Part shown: positions 45,720-53,034 of the stretch, piece by piece
How the letters are laid out: each line of letters starts with the position of its first letter
Position numbering within the stretch: position 1 is the first letter of the stretch
Assembly: GCA_900539605.1 (NCBI GenBank)
Contig: UQCS01000007.1
Coordinates: forward strand, 4,666-68,665
Direction: 5' to 3'
Length of the DNA: 64,000 nt
Source of the DNA: an uncultured Azospirillum sp.
Lineage (GTDB): Bacteria > Pseudomonadota > Alphaproteobacteria > RF32 > CAG-239
Position numbers and translations under genes: made by a program
The notes under the pieces: generated by a model
The model's database searches: none
What the model saw: the letters and a program-made list of their open reading frames with translations, nothing else
What the model was told of the DNA's origin: nothing

Positions 45720-46012
45720 GCTGTAGCATCCGTAAGGATGCGGAGCCGTAGAAAGCTCTAGCATAACCGGTATAGGATATAATACCGCAAGAACTGACGG
45801 AACTTTTTGATTTCGGATAGTTCGTATATCCCCTGCCACCACGGTCGGGGAGCCTTGAGTGTATGTTCAGAAACCAAATTGGTTTTAAAGGTTCAAGGGA
45901 TCATAGTTATGCATGATGTTTCTACCTCTCCGACCACCTTCTGCAGTTTAAGTTTTAGACAAAAAACTACGGAAGTGGTCAAATTTTATCTTTTAAAATT
46001 TGAGGAGCAGAA
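45720..46012 (+). promoter_or_regulatory. Highly structured leader upstream of the XRE regulator gene
   Basis: Successive hairpins are GCATCC-GTAA-GGATGC (45726-45741) and GGTAT/ATACC (45769-45786). A 10-bp closing stem GGTCGGGGAG (45843-45852) / CTCTCCGACC (45926-45935) encloses CCTTGA/TCAAGG with apical AAACCA/TGGTTT, and ATCAT/ATGAT. The 3' arm of the closing stem can instead pair as GACCACCTTC (45932-45941) with GAAGTGGTC (45972-45980), followed by a T-rich tract. The two folds exclude each other, as in riboswitches or attenuators. A 6S-like RNA is an alternative reading. Confidence 0.4.
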
Positions 46013-46013
46013 C

Positions 46014-46361
46014 ATGACTTACGTGACTAAGAACTACCGTGCCCGCACTCCAAACAATCAACCAAATCCGATAGACGTTTTTATAGGCAGCAGAATTCGC
46101 CATTTTCGTAAACTGCGTCGTATCAGTCAGGTTGAGTTGGCTGCATCAGTGGGAACAACTTTTCAACAAATACAAAAATATGAGAATGGAAGCAACCGGG
46201 TTTCCGGCAGCCGCTTATGGATGATCAGTCAATCGCTGGAAGTGCCGGTCGCCCTTTTCTTTGAAGGGATAAACAGCAGAATCGGCCGTACGGCGGCAAG
46301 AGTGATCTCCGGAAACGCCGAAGCTCAGTACCGTCCGCCGGCTCAGTTCATACCCATTTGA
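46014..46361 (+). CDS. Small XRE-family transcriptional regulator
   Basis: A 115-aa protein with a Cro/CI-type helix-turn-helix at about 25-80 (IGSRIRHFRKLRRISQVELAASVGTTFQQIQKYENGSNRV). A C-terminal part typical of small alphaproteobacterial XRE regulators of this length follows. The ATG at 46014 has TGAGGAG seven bases upstream; an in-frame start at 45807 would lie within the structured leader and adds no domain. Located between the two halves of the secretion locus, it is a plausible regulator of it (inference). Confidence 0.85.
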   Translation: MTYVTKNYRARTPNNQPNPIDVFIGSRIRHFRKLRRISQVELAASVGTTFQQIQKYENGSNRVSGSRLWMISQSLEVPVALFFEGINSRIGRTAARVISGNAEAQYRPPAQFIPI

Positions 46362-46616
46362 TCAGATCGTCCGGACAATATGATTGACAAGTGAACTGAT
46401 CGGGTTGTTTGACATGATAAAACACATTGGACAATATGAAAACGATCAGTATGCCTGTCCGCCTTTCCTAAAGGCCGTCAGGCGATAAGTTTCAGCATAT
46501 ATTATTACCTTGCCGTAACAGTGCAATTTGCCTGCTTACAGCCGTTATAGGCGAGAATCGGTGATCTTTGAGGATACTGCAAAGCCAACGGTATGGTAAG
46601 GATATATTATTCCGAC
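46362..46616 (+). other. Gene-free stretch, possible small RNA
   Basis: No reading frame is convincing. It contains a nested hairpin CCTG-tcc-GCCTTT-cct-AAAGGC-cgt-CAGG (near 46458-46486) and several inverted repeats, and runs straight into the strong terminator at 46617-46648. An independent small RNA or a long 3' untranslated region of the XRE gene would both fit. Confidence 0.4.
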
Positions 46617-46648
46617 AAAAACACTCCCTTGAACGGGGAGTGTTTTTT
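46617..46648 (+). terminator. Strong rho-independent terminator
   Basis: AAAACACTCCC / GGGAGTGTTTTTT stem with a short loop, about 260 bases after the XRE gene. Confidence 0.88.
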
Positions 46649-46661
46649 ATTAGTTGCCTTA

Positions 46662-46790
46662 CAAAAAACTCCGAGTTTACTCGGGGCTGAATGCCAGGGT
46701 GTCGTTAGACACAGCGCTATGCCTTTGAACGCGGTCAAACCGTCAGGCTTTTAGATGATTAGAACCCTCAGTTTATTGAGAGCATCTATC
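46662..46790 (-). ncRNA. Candidate structured small RNA, element B (homologous to 8446-8580)
   Basis: Read on the minus strand it repeats the order of element A: CTCTCA-ATAAAC-TGAGGG hairpin, the block GACGGTTTGACC with TTTGA/TCAAA stem, GTGTC-TAAC-GACAC, the block GCATTCAGnCCCGAG, and a terminator CCGAG-TAAA-CTCGG followed by T6 (46684-46663). Stem bases differ from element A but stay paired, while loops and box sequences are kept. It lies immediately downstream of the minus-strand gene ending at 46806, so it could be a processed 3' untranslated region or an independent RNA. Confidence 0.5.
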
Positions 46791-46805
46791 TCTGATATTG
46801 AGCAG

Positions 46806-47534
46806 CTATTGCAACGGCGGGATATTGAGTTGTGCAATCTCGCCGGGACGAATTTTTATACTTGAGTACCGCATATTACCGGTCTCAATCATAAAACGTT
46901 GACGTCCGGTCAGCTGAGCGGCCAAATCGTAAAAATCGCGGCCGTTCAGATCCTGACGTTGCGGATTCATGATATATAAGACGCAACCCTGAGTTTTTTC
47001 GGCAACACCGCAACGCGCGCGTCCCCGCGGTACTTCGGAATTGATAACAACCCCCTGAAGACCGTTTTGAACAGTCGTTGGGCCGCTGAGAAAGATTTTT
47101 GCAAATAAGATGCCGAACAATAAAAACACGGCAGCGGTGACGAAAACGGCAAACCCCGTATAGAGGTCGCCGACAATCATCCGGTCTTTCCAGCTTGGCT
47201 GGACGGGGGTTATATCTTCGTCGCGAATGAAATTGCGTTCAAAATTGTTTTGTTGCAAACGGGAATCCTGCTGCAAAGTCGGCAGATTGTCGCCGTCAAG
47301 AAAAGCGTCCAAGCTGAAAGCGTCAACCTTTTGCGGTTCTGGCGTTGTTATGGTAGCGGTTGTCGGGGCCGGAACCACGGTTGTCTGAACCGGTCTCGAA
47401 GCTGTATTCTCAATCGCTTTAGACGGAACCGAAAGCGTATCGGCACCGGTTGCTGGGCGTTTGATCGGCCGCTTGACTTTTTTCAGTTTATGACGGACGG
47501 GAGCGCCACCGGAAGTATTATTCGGATTGTTCAT
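46806..47534 (-). CDS. Single-pass membrane protein of the secretion/pilus locus
   Basis: A 242-aa protein. A basic N-terminus and Pro/Thr-rich cytosolic region (1-130) precede one membrane segment (FAVFVTAAVFLLFGILFAKIFL, about 130-152) and a C-terminal periplasmic domain. The domain has two cysteines (RARCGVAEKTQGCVLYIMN) and ends in ...IKIRPGEIAQLNIPPLQ. The last gene of the minus-strand block, 14 bases after the secretin-like gene, so probably a partner of it. I do not recognise the family. Confidence 0.72.
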   Translation of the reverse strand: MNNPNNTSGGAPVRHKLKKVKRPIKRPATGADTLSVPSKAIENTASRPVQTTVVPAPTTATITTPEPQKVDAFSLDAFLDGDNLPTLQQDSRLQQNNFERNFIRDEDITPVQPSWKDRMIVGDLYTGFAVFVTAAVFLLFGILFAKIFLSGPTTVQNGLQGVVINSEVPRGRARCGVAEKTQGCVLYIMNPQRQDLNGRDFYDLAAQLTGRQRFMIETGNMRYSSIKIRPGEIAQLNIPPLQ

Positions 47535-47548
47535 TTCCCTATCTCCTT

Positions 47549-48811
47549 TTATTTAATGCCGGATACTTGTTTTTTGATTGTACGGATAATTCTTGGCACC
47601 ATGAAGACGATCGTTTCCGATTTGGGGCTGTTGATGCCGAAAATCTGATTCGGAATACCGATGATTAAAAAGTTTTCGCCCAGTTTGCTGCGAATGCTGA
47701 ATTGTGTAATCTGCCCTTCCGTTCCTTCAAGCGTGATGTCGGAAAAAATTCGGTTTTGCGGCATTAATGACGATTTTGCCAGCAGCGAGATCTGTGCTTC
47801 GGGCGATTTGCGGGCAGCGCATTTTCCGATGTCGAAACGGGCCAGCCATAAGTTCGGAACAATAAATTTGCCTTCTGCCGCTTTGACAACTCGTGCCTGT
47901 CCGGCCAGAAAGTTCTGCAGCGTTTTGAAGTTGAGATCGTCAGAAGTAGTCAAAACTCGGCCGATAACGCCGGTCTTGGCAGTTTTGATAGTTCCGAAAT
48001 CGAAAGTGTTTAACAGTTTTTGCCATTCGATGTCATTGTGACTGTTGTAAGGATAAATGGTAAAAATGCTGACATCATAAGCGATCAGAACCGGATTTTC
48101 TTCAAAATAGTCCAGCAAATCCTGAATTTTGGTTTTCAATTCAAAATCGCCGTCAAAAGTAATTGAGTAATCGGACCAGTCGGTGGTGATGTTGGTAATG
48201 CCGGACCCGCGCAAAACGTCCAACAAAGCCAGAATAATCGGCCGTGATTTGGGAACGTAAAGAGTGAAGTTGGCTTTCCTGCTGATGGTCAACGTTTTGG
48301 TTTCGGCGTTGTAGCTGTAATAAATTTCGGCCGCATCGGCAATCATTTTAATGACTTCGGACAGTTCTCCGCGCAAATTTTCGGCAGAAATACTGGTATA
48401 AGGAGCATCTTTGGCCACCAGGCGGATGTCGGCTTCTTTGGTCAGTTTCAACAGAGCTTTTTCGGCCGGCATTGTCTTAAAGGAAAAACCGGTTACCTCA
48501 AAACGCGGCAGCGGGTTATTGACACCGTTGCGCGAGAGGTTAAATGCCTTCATGTTATAGGGAAGAGCCGTGATCATTTCCTGAGTTTTCCAGTTGACAT
48601 TGCAGCGCAGCGGCGTTTCAAGGTCAAGCGCACTGGCGCCTTTGGGCGTGCGGATCATATTGGGGTCTTGCAGGTTGATCACCGTGGCGGCGGAAGTCGG
48701 GTCTATTTCAACCGGTTCGGGCTCGGGCGCCGGCGTTTTACAGCCGGTAAGCATTCCGGCCAACACAACACAAACGGCGATTCTTTTGAGATTATAACAA
48801 GATTTAAACAT
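47549..48811 (-). CDS. Secretin-like lipoprotein
   Basis: A 420-aa protein with lipoprotein signal (CVVLAGMLTGC, lipobox LTGC). The middle part resembles secretin N-domains (FSFKTMPAEKALLKLTKEADIRLVA; SAENLRGELSEVIKMIADAAEIYYSYN). The end (LGENFLIIGIPNQIFGINSPKSETIVFMVPRIIRTIK) follows the secretin gate pattern with the usual TPRI replaced by VPRI. It is shorter than the PilN secretin in the same window (538 aa). It could provide an outer-membrane ring for the secretion system or be an accessory to the pilus. Confidence 0.7.
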   Translation of the reverse strand: MFKSCYNLKRIAVCVVLAGMLTGCKTPAPEPEPVEIDPTSAATVINLQDPNMIRTPKGASALDLETPLRCNVNWKTQEMITALPYNMKAFNLSRNGVNNPLPRFEVTGFSFKTMPAEKALLKLTKEADIRLVAKDAPYTSISAENLRGELSEVIKMIADAAEIYYSYNAETKTLTISRKANFTLYVPKSRPIILALLDVLRGSGITNITTDWSDYSITFDGDFELKTKIQDLLDYFEENPVLIAYDVSIFTIYPYNSHNDIEWQKLLNTFDFGTIKTAKTGVIGRVLTTSDDLNFKTLQNFLAGQARVVKAAEGKFIVPNLWLARFDIGKCAARKSPEAQISLLAKSSLMPQNRIFSDITLEGTEGQITQFSIRSKLGENFLIIGIPNQIFGINSPKSETIVFMVPRIIRTIKKQVSGIK

Positions 48812-48850
48812 TAGTCGGCTACTTTCCGTTTCAAAGAGTGATTGTTAATA

Positions 48851-49348
48851 TTATTTTTTGTCGTCTTCTGCGGGGAAATTCGGAGTGACGTTATTTTCCT
48901 GCATCAGCTTTTCCATCAGTTGTTCCATTCCCATCCCGGCACCGACGGTAGGATCGGCAGCTTTGTCGACGCCGCCCAACGCCTGTTTCATTTTTTCGAC
49001 TTCGCGAGCGTCTTCCTTAATCATGTCGGGGGTGGAGTTGCTTTTCAGTTCGCTTTGATATTCGAGCAGCGTTTTTTTCAGACCGTTCACGCCGCCGGCG
49101 ATTTTGCGTTCGACATACGGATAAAGTTCCTGATGTTGAAGAATATACTCTCCGGTTTCGTTGATTTCTTCCAACACGTCAAGAATGTAACCGAAAAACG
49201 GATAATCTTCAATGGCAAGGTTTCCTTTGCGGACACAGCGGGCGGCAATGCGCGAAACCGTACGATCATAATAGTCTTTCAGCAAAATATAGTTGTCAAT
49301 ATACCACAAATCGGAATTATTGGGTCCGGTTGTTTTGTTTGCTTCCAT
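48851..49348 (-). CDS. Small soluble hypothetical protein
   Basis: A 165-aa cytosolic, mainly helical acidic protein without signal or membrane segments (LWYIDNYILLKDYYDRTVSRIAARCV at the start, then long helices and a Met/Gln-rich tail). AAGGGAG precedes the ATG at 49348. It is placed between the acidic repeat protein and the secretin-like gene on the same strand with short gaps, so it is likely in their operon. Not recognised; a chaperone-like role is only a guess from size and charge. Confidence 0.7.
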   Translation of the reverse strand: MEANKTTGPNNSDLWYIDNYILLKDYYDRTVSRIAARCVRKGNLAIEDYPFFGYILDVLEEINETGEYILQHQELYPYVERKIAGGVNGLKKTLLEYQSELKSNSTPDMIKEDAREVEKMKQALGGVDKAADPTVGAGMGMEQLMEKLMQENNVTPNFPAEDDKK

Positions 49349-49417
49349 AATTTCTCACTCCCTTTGTGATAATTGTAGTGTGGCGTCTTTTTTTTGTAAA
49401 TTGTTTTTTGTTTCAAT

Positions 49418-51775
49418 TTACCCGATAATATCATTATTTTCAATATACGGATCGCGGAATTTTTCATCTTCCAGCCCAAGTAGGACAAATTGCGGCATTT
49501 CATTAAGAACAATTTCTGATTTTTCGGCGAATTCTACCGGGGTTTCAACCGTTGTTACGGCAGGAGCGGGCGCCAGCTCGAGTTCGGTGGCCAAATTTTC
49601 TTCTTCGGTTACTTCTTCGTATTCCCATTCCCAGTCTTCGCCTTCTTCGCCTTCGGCGGCAGCATCGGCGGGAACCTCTTCGTATTCCCACTCCCAGTCT
49701 TCGCCTTCTTCGCCTTCGGCAACAGCATCGGCGGGAACTTCTTCGTATTCCCACTCCCAGTCTTCGCCTTCGCCGTCCGCGGTGCCGGCATTGTTATCAT
49801 CCCATCCCCATTCCCCGGTAGCGTCGGCGGCTTGCGAAGCGGCGGCAGCATTTTCCGTTTGCGTCGTATAATCGGAAAAATCGTTGGCCGAAATATCGGA
49901 TTGCTGAGACGCATTGCCAAATCCCCAACCCCAATCGTCGTTCAAATCATTGTCTTTTATTTCGGTGGCAGGGGAAAAAGCTGTTGAAGCTGTCATCAGT
50001 TTAAGCAATGTTTCCGAAATTTGCGGTTTTGTTTTTTCAACTGCCGGTTGAGGCGTAATCTCCGGTTGGGGAGCATTTTCCGGTTTGGCCGGTTCTGATT
50101 TGATAGCAGTTGCGGTTGTTGCCGGTGACGATATCGGTTCAGGTTTGATTTCTGCCGGCGTCGGCGTCGAAGAAAGCTCTGGTTTGACCGCATTTTGAGA
50201 CGGAGCGGAAGTCACCTTCTCGGCCGCCGGAGTCGGAACCGCTTTTTCCTGTTGATTGTTTTCGGTCGCCGGAGAGGTCTCCTGATCGCGATTTTTCTTC
50301 TTTTTCTTCTTTTTCTTTTTTTTCTGACTTTCTTCGTCGGTTTCTAAAACTGTTTCGCTGTTATCGCCTTCCGGAACGAAAGTTTGAGCCAGCGGTTGAA
50401 ACGGCGCCGGATGATCTGTCACGCTTGACGGTGCGATTGTTGTGTCGGTAACGCTCTGAACCGGCATAGTTGCAGCGGGAACCGTAATAACGGTCGGCTG
50501 AACGGCGGTGGCCTGCAATTGACTCAGAGCGGTAATAATTGCCTGAGTCGATTGCCGCTGGCTTTCTCTTAAGGCTGATGAAATAAGTGCCGAAAATTCC
50601 TGGTTCTGAGCACGGGCAATGTCACGGAACAAATTGGCCTGCATCCGCATAATTTCTTCGACCTTGAGATTGTTTTGCGTCCCTTGGGACAACCCGGCGT
50701 CTTTCTTGAGGGTTTCCAACGTCTCTATGATGGTTTGGGCCGAATTTTTCTGGCTTTCTTTCAGCGCCATTGAAATAATGGAAGAAAACTCCTTGCCCTG
50801 AGCCTTAAGGGCTTGTTCGACCGATTCCATCGACGGTTGCCCTTTGGGAGACGTTGCGGCATAAGTAATCGGCGCTGGTCCCTTATTTTCGTTGATCTTT
50901 TTAAAAGAATCTATCAGAGCCTGAGTAGAAACCTTTTGGCTTTCTTTAATGGCCGTGGCAATGATGGAAGAAAGTTCTTCTTTTTGGCTCTTGGTGGTTT
51001 CTTTTAGGAAGGCCGACTGTGCTTTAACCAAATCGTCGACAATTCCCTTCATTTGCAATGCGGCTACGGCTTCGCCCGGATTGTCGCCGCTGCTGATAAA
51101 TTTGATCTGATTGTTTTGTTCAATCAGTTTGGTAAGATTTTCTTGCAACTCCATAAACGACCGTGTGATGATTTTATTATCCTCCAGACGTTTTCTTTCG
51201 GAGTTTTCCATTGCTTCGGCTAGTGCTTGGGAAATAATGTTGGTAAAAGATTCGTCGGCAATCAGTTTCATGGGACCGTCAAAACTGATGTTGGTGTTTT
51301 CGCCGCCGACATTGCCGCCTGAAACAGCAGTCGGCCGGTTGTTTTGCAGTTCGCGAATGATTTCGGCGTTGGATTGAGCCAGACTGCTGGCCAGGATGCG
51401 TGCGAAGTTGTCGCTGTTAATGATGCCTTCGCCGCTGCCGTTTGCAGAAATCTGCGCTTCGGAGAGAGCATCCTGCAAGATGTTGCTGTTGCCTTTCTTG
51501 TGGGTGTGGGCCAGCGGTTCCAACCCTTTGCTTTTTTGTTCCAGGTCTTCAAGATATTCCTGAAGCGGCGTGCCGCCGGGCAGGCTCTGGAAGATGTTTT
51601 TTACTTCCGGTGGCAGTTCCAGCAGCATTTTGTTGAAGGATTCTCGTCTTTCGTCGCTGAAGATGTGTAATTGGCGGAAAATATTTAAAAAACGTTGTGC
51701 GACAATGATTGGCAATTCATCACTGTCGTTTTTGCTCTGGCCAAAGCTGGCTGAACTGTTAATACCTTCTGCCAC
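49418..51775 (-). CDS. Large acidic helical-repeat protein with W-E-rich tandem repeat
   Basis: A 785-aa protein without signal peptide or membrane segment. Helical repeats of a motif like F-S-x-I-I-x-x-A-L-x-E-S-Q-x-x-S-x-Q-A-I-I occur at least three times between about 255 and 435. A Lys-only run of eleven lies near residue 490, then a Pro/Ala/Lys/Glu-rich linker. Near the C-terminus are three copies of E-G-E-x-G-E-D-W-E-W-E-Y-E-E-V about 25 residues apart. The start is a GTG at 51775 with a G6 ribosome-binding run; the only ATG-like alternatives are far inside. The family is unknown. A cytosolic scaffold or a secreted effector are both possible. Confidence 0.75.
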   Translation of the reverse strand: MAEGINSSASFGQSKNDSDELPIIVAQRFLNIFRQLHIFSDERRESFNKMLLELPPEVKNIFQSLPGGTPLQEYLEDLEQKSKGLEPLAHTHKKGNSNILQDALSEAQISANGSGEGIINSDNFARILASSLAQSNAEIIRELQNNRPTAVSGGNVGGENTNISFDGPMKLIADESFTNIISQALAEAMENSERKRLEDNKIITRSFMELQENLTKLIEQNNQIKFISSGDNPGEAVAALQMKGIVDDLVKAQSAFLKETTKSQKEELSSIIATAIKESQKVSTQALIDSFKKINENKGPAPITYAATSPKGQPSMESVEQALKAQGKEFSSIISMALKESQKNSAQTIIETLETLKKDAGLSQGTQNNLKVEEIMRMQANLFRDIARAQNQEFSALISSALRESQRQSTQAIITALSQLQATAVQPTVITVPAATMPVQSVTDTTIAPSSVTDHPAPFQPLAQTFVPEGDNSETVLETDEESQKKKKKKKKKKNRDQETSPATENNQQEKAVPTPAAEKVTSAPSQNAVKPELSSTPTPAEIKPEPISSPATTATAIKSEPAKPENAPQPEITPQPAVEKTKPQISETLLKLMTASTAFSPATEIKDNDLNDDWGWGFGNASQQSDISANDFSDYTTQTENAAAASQAADATGEWGWDDNNAGTADGEGEDWEWEYEEVPADAVAEGEEGEDWEWEYEEVPADAAAEGEEGEDWEWEYEEVTEEENLATELELAPAPAVTTVETPVEFAEKSEIVLNEMPQFVLLGLEDEKFRDPYIENNDIIG
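49600..49790 (-). repeat. Coding tandem repeat, three copies
   Basis: About 75-78 bp per unit, nearly identical copies, encoding the GEDWEWEYEEV-PADA units at the C-terminus of the acidic protein. Confidence 0.85.
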
Positions 51776-51853
51776 AGTCGTCCCCCCTTAGATTACAGGA
51801 TATACTGATTACACCATAAAGTCAAATTCATAAATGTCAATTAAAAGCAATAT

Positions 51854-51885
51854 CGTAAAAAACCACGAAAACGTGGTTTTTTACG
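51854..51885. terminator. Terminator after the two-HTH regulator
   Basis: A perfect 14-bp stem CGTAAAAAACCACG / CGTGGTTTTTTACG with AAAA loop, 12 bases past the stop of the minus-strand gene; symmetrical, so active on both strands. Confidence 0.85.
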
Positions 51886-51896
51886 ATTGATGATAT

Positions 51897-52868
51897 TTAT
51901 AAATAGATGGCCACAATTTTGTGGAGTTTACCGAGGTCGTTGTCATCCAGTTTGATTCTTTCGTCCGGGTTCCAGCGGATGCCATACAGCTTGCCGTTAT
52001 CATCTTCGCGAATGCTGACGACCATTACTTCTTCGGGATCGACTTGATAGACGGCAATATCGCCGACGCTGACCACTTCTTGCGGATCAACCAGCAGAAC
52101 CGAACGTGCCGGCAGCAGACTGCCGAGACGGCGGGTACACAGGTTTAGCCCGTAGGCTTCTTTCTTGCCGTTCAAAACGGCCGGACGACTGACCCATTTG
52201 ATTTCTTTTTCGTTGTCGATAATCACATTGCCGTCTTTGCCGGGAACCCCGTAGACCGGAATTTTCTGACTGTCGCGGGGAGCGGTGTCAAATGCCGAAA
52301 TGGCGCCGCGCGGGTTAGACAACAGTTTATATTTGGCGTCATTGCGCTGAATGATTTCTTCCAGCATACCTTTGCCGTCCAAATTTTTGATGGCGTCTTT
52401 CAACTCGTCGACCGTGTAGCCCAGCGATTTAGCAATATTTTTCATTTCCTTGTCGGAAACTTCGCGTTGTCCCATTTCAATCCGGTGATAGACTGACAAA
52501 GTCATGTCCGAACTTTCGGCAACTTCAATCAAAGTCAGGTTTTTTTCGTTGCGGATCTGCCGCAACCCGGCGCCAAGCGTTTTCAGCCCAGCTTTTTCGT
52601 TGATTTTGTTTCTTCTTTCTTGTTCCCGCCGCCAGGAGAGAACGACGTCTTCTTGGGAATTTTGTTCATTGACGAACAGATCCTGCATCGGACAATCCAA
52701 CAGTTCGGCTACCCGGACCAACTGTTCCTGATCAATTCGGCGATAACCTTTTTCGATTTTGGAAATGGCCGAAAGGCTGACGCCGAGATGGTCGGCCAGC
52801 TCCTGCATGGAGCGTCCGCGTAATCTTCTGTACATTCTTATCTGGTTGGGGAAAATAATTTCTTCCAT
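51897..52868 (-). CDS. Two-HTH regulator with S24/LexA-like domain lacking the catalytic pair
   Basis: A 323-aa regulator. HTH 1 (about 6-58, YRRLRGRSMQELADHLGVSLSAISKIEKG) and HTH 2 (about 95-150, LRQIRNEKNLTLIEVAESSDMTLSVYHRIEMG) are both XRE type. The C-terminal half (about 210-320) resembles the S24/LexA fold (KIPVYGVPG, SVGDIAVYQVDPEEVMVV). Where LexA/CI proteins have Gly-x-Ser-Met and a later catalytic Lys, I see RRLGSLLPARS and VVSIRED, so self-cleavage looks lost. The ATG at 52868 follows AAAGGTGG; the GTG at 52877 is less likely. It could repress the secretion genes. Confidence 0.82.
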   Translation of the reverse strand: MEEIIFPNQIRMYRRLRGRSMQELADHLGVSLSAISKIEKGYRRIDQEQLVRVAELLDCPMQDLFVNEQNSQEDVVLSWRREQERRNKINEKAGLKTLGAGLRQIRNEKNLTLIEVAESSDMTLSVYHRIEMGQREVSDKEMKNIAKSLGYTVDELKDAIKNLDGKGMLEEIIQRNDAKYKLLSNPRGAISAFDTAPRDSQKIPVYGVPGKDGNVIIDNEKEIKWVSRPAVLNGKKEAYGLNLCTRRLGSLLPARSVLLVDPQEVVSVGDIAVYQVDPEEVMVVSIREDDNGKLYGIRWNPDERIKLDDNDLGKLHKIVAIYL

Positions 52869-52973
52869 AATTACCACCTTTGCATCTGTTACAAATCACT
52901 TTAAATTTTATGTAAATAATAATCTAACTTTACAATTAATCAAGAATTTTGCACAGAAGATGACAATTTTGTG

Positions 52974-53010
52974 CAAAAAAAACGGCAGAAAACTGATTTT
53001 CTGCCGTTTG
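52974..53010 (-). terminator. Terminator after the M23-VirB6 gene
   Basis: AACGGCAGAAAA / TTTTCTGCCGTT stem, read on the minus strand into eight T. It ends the virB6 operon. Confidence 0.88.
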
Positions 53011-53034
53011 GGACTGTTTTTACCGGACAACAGG

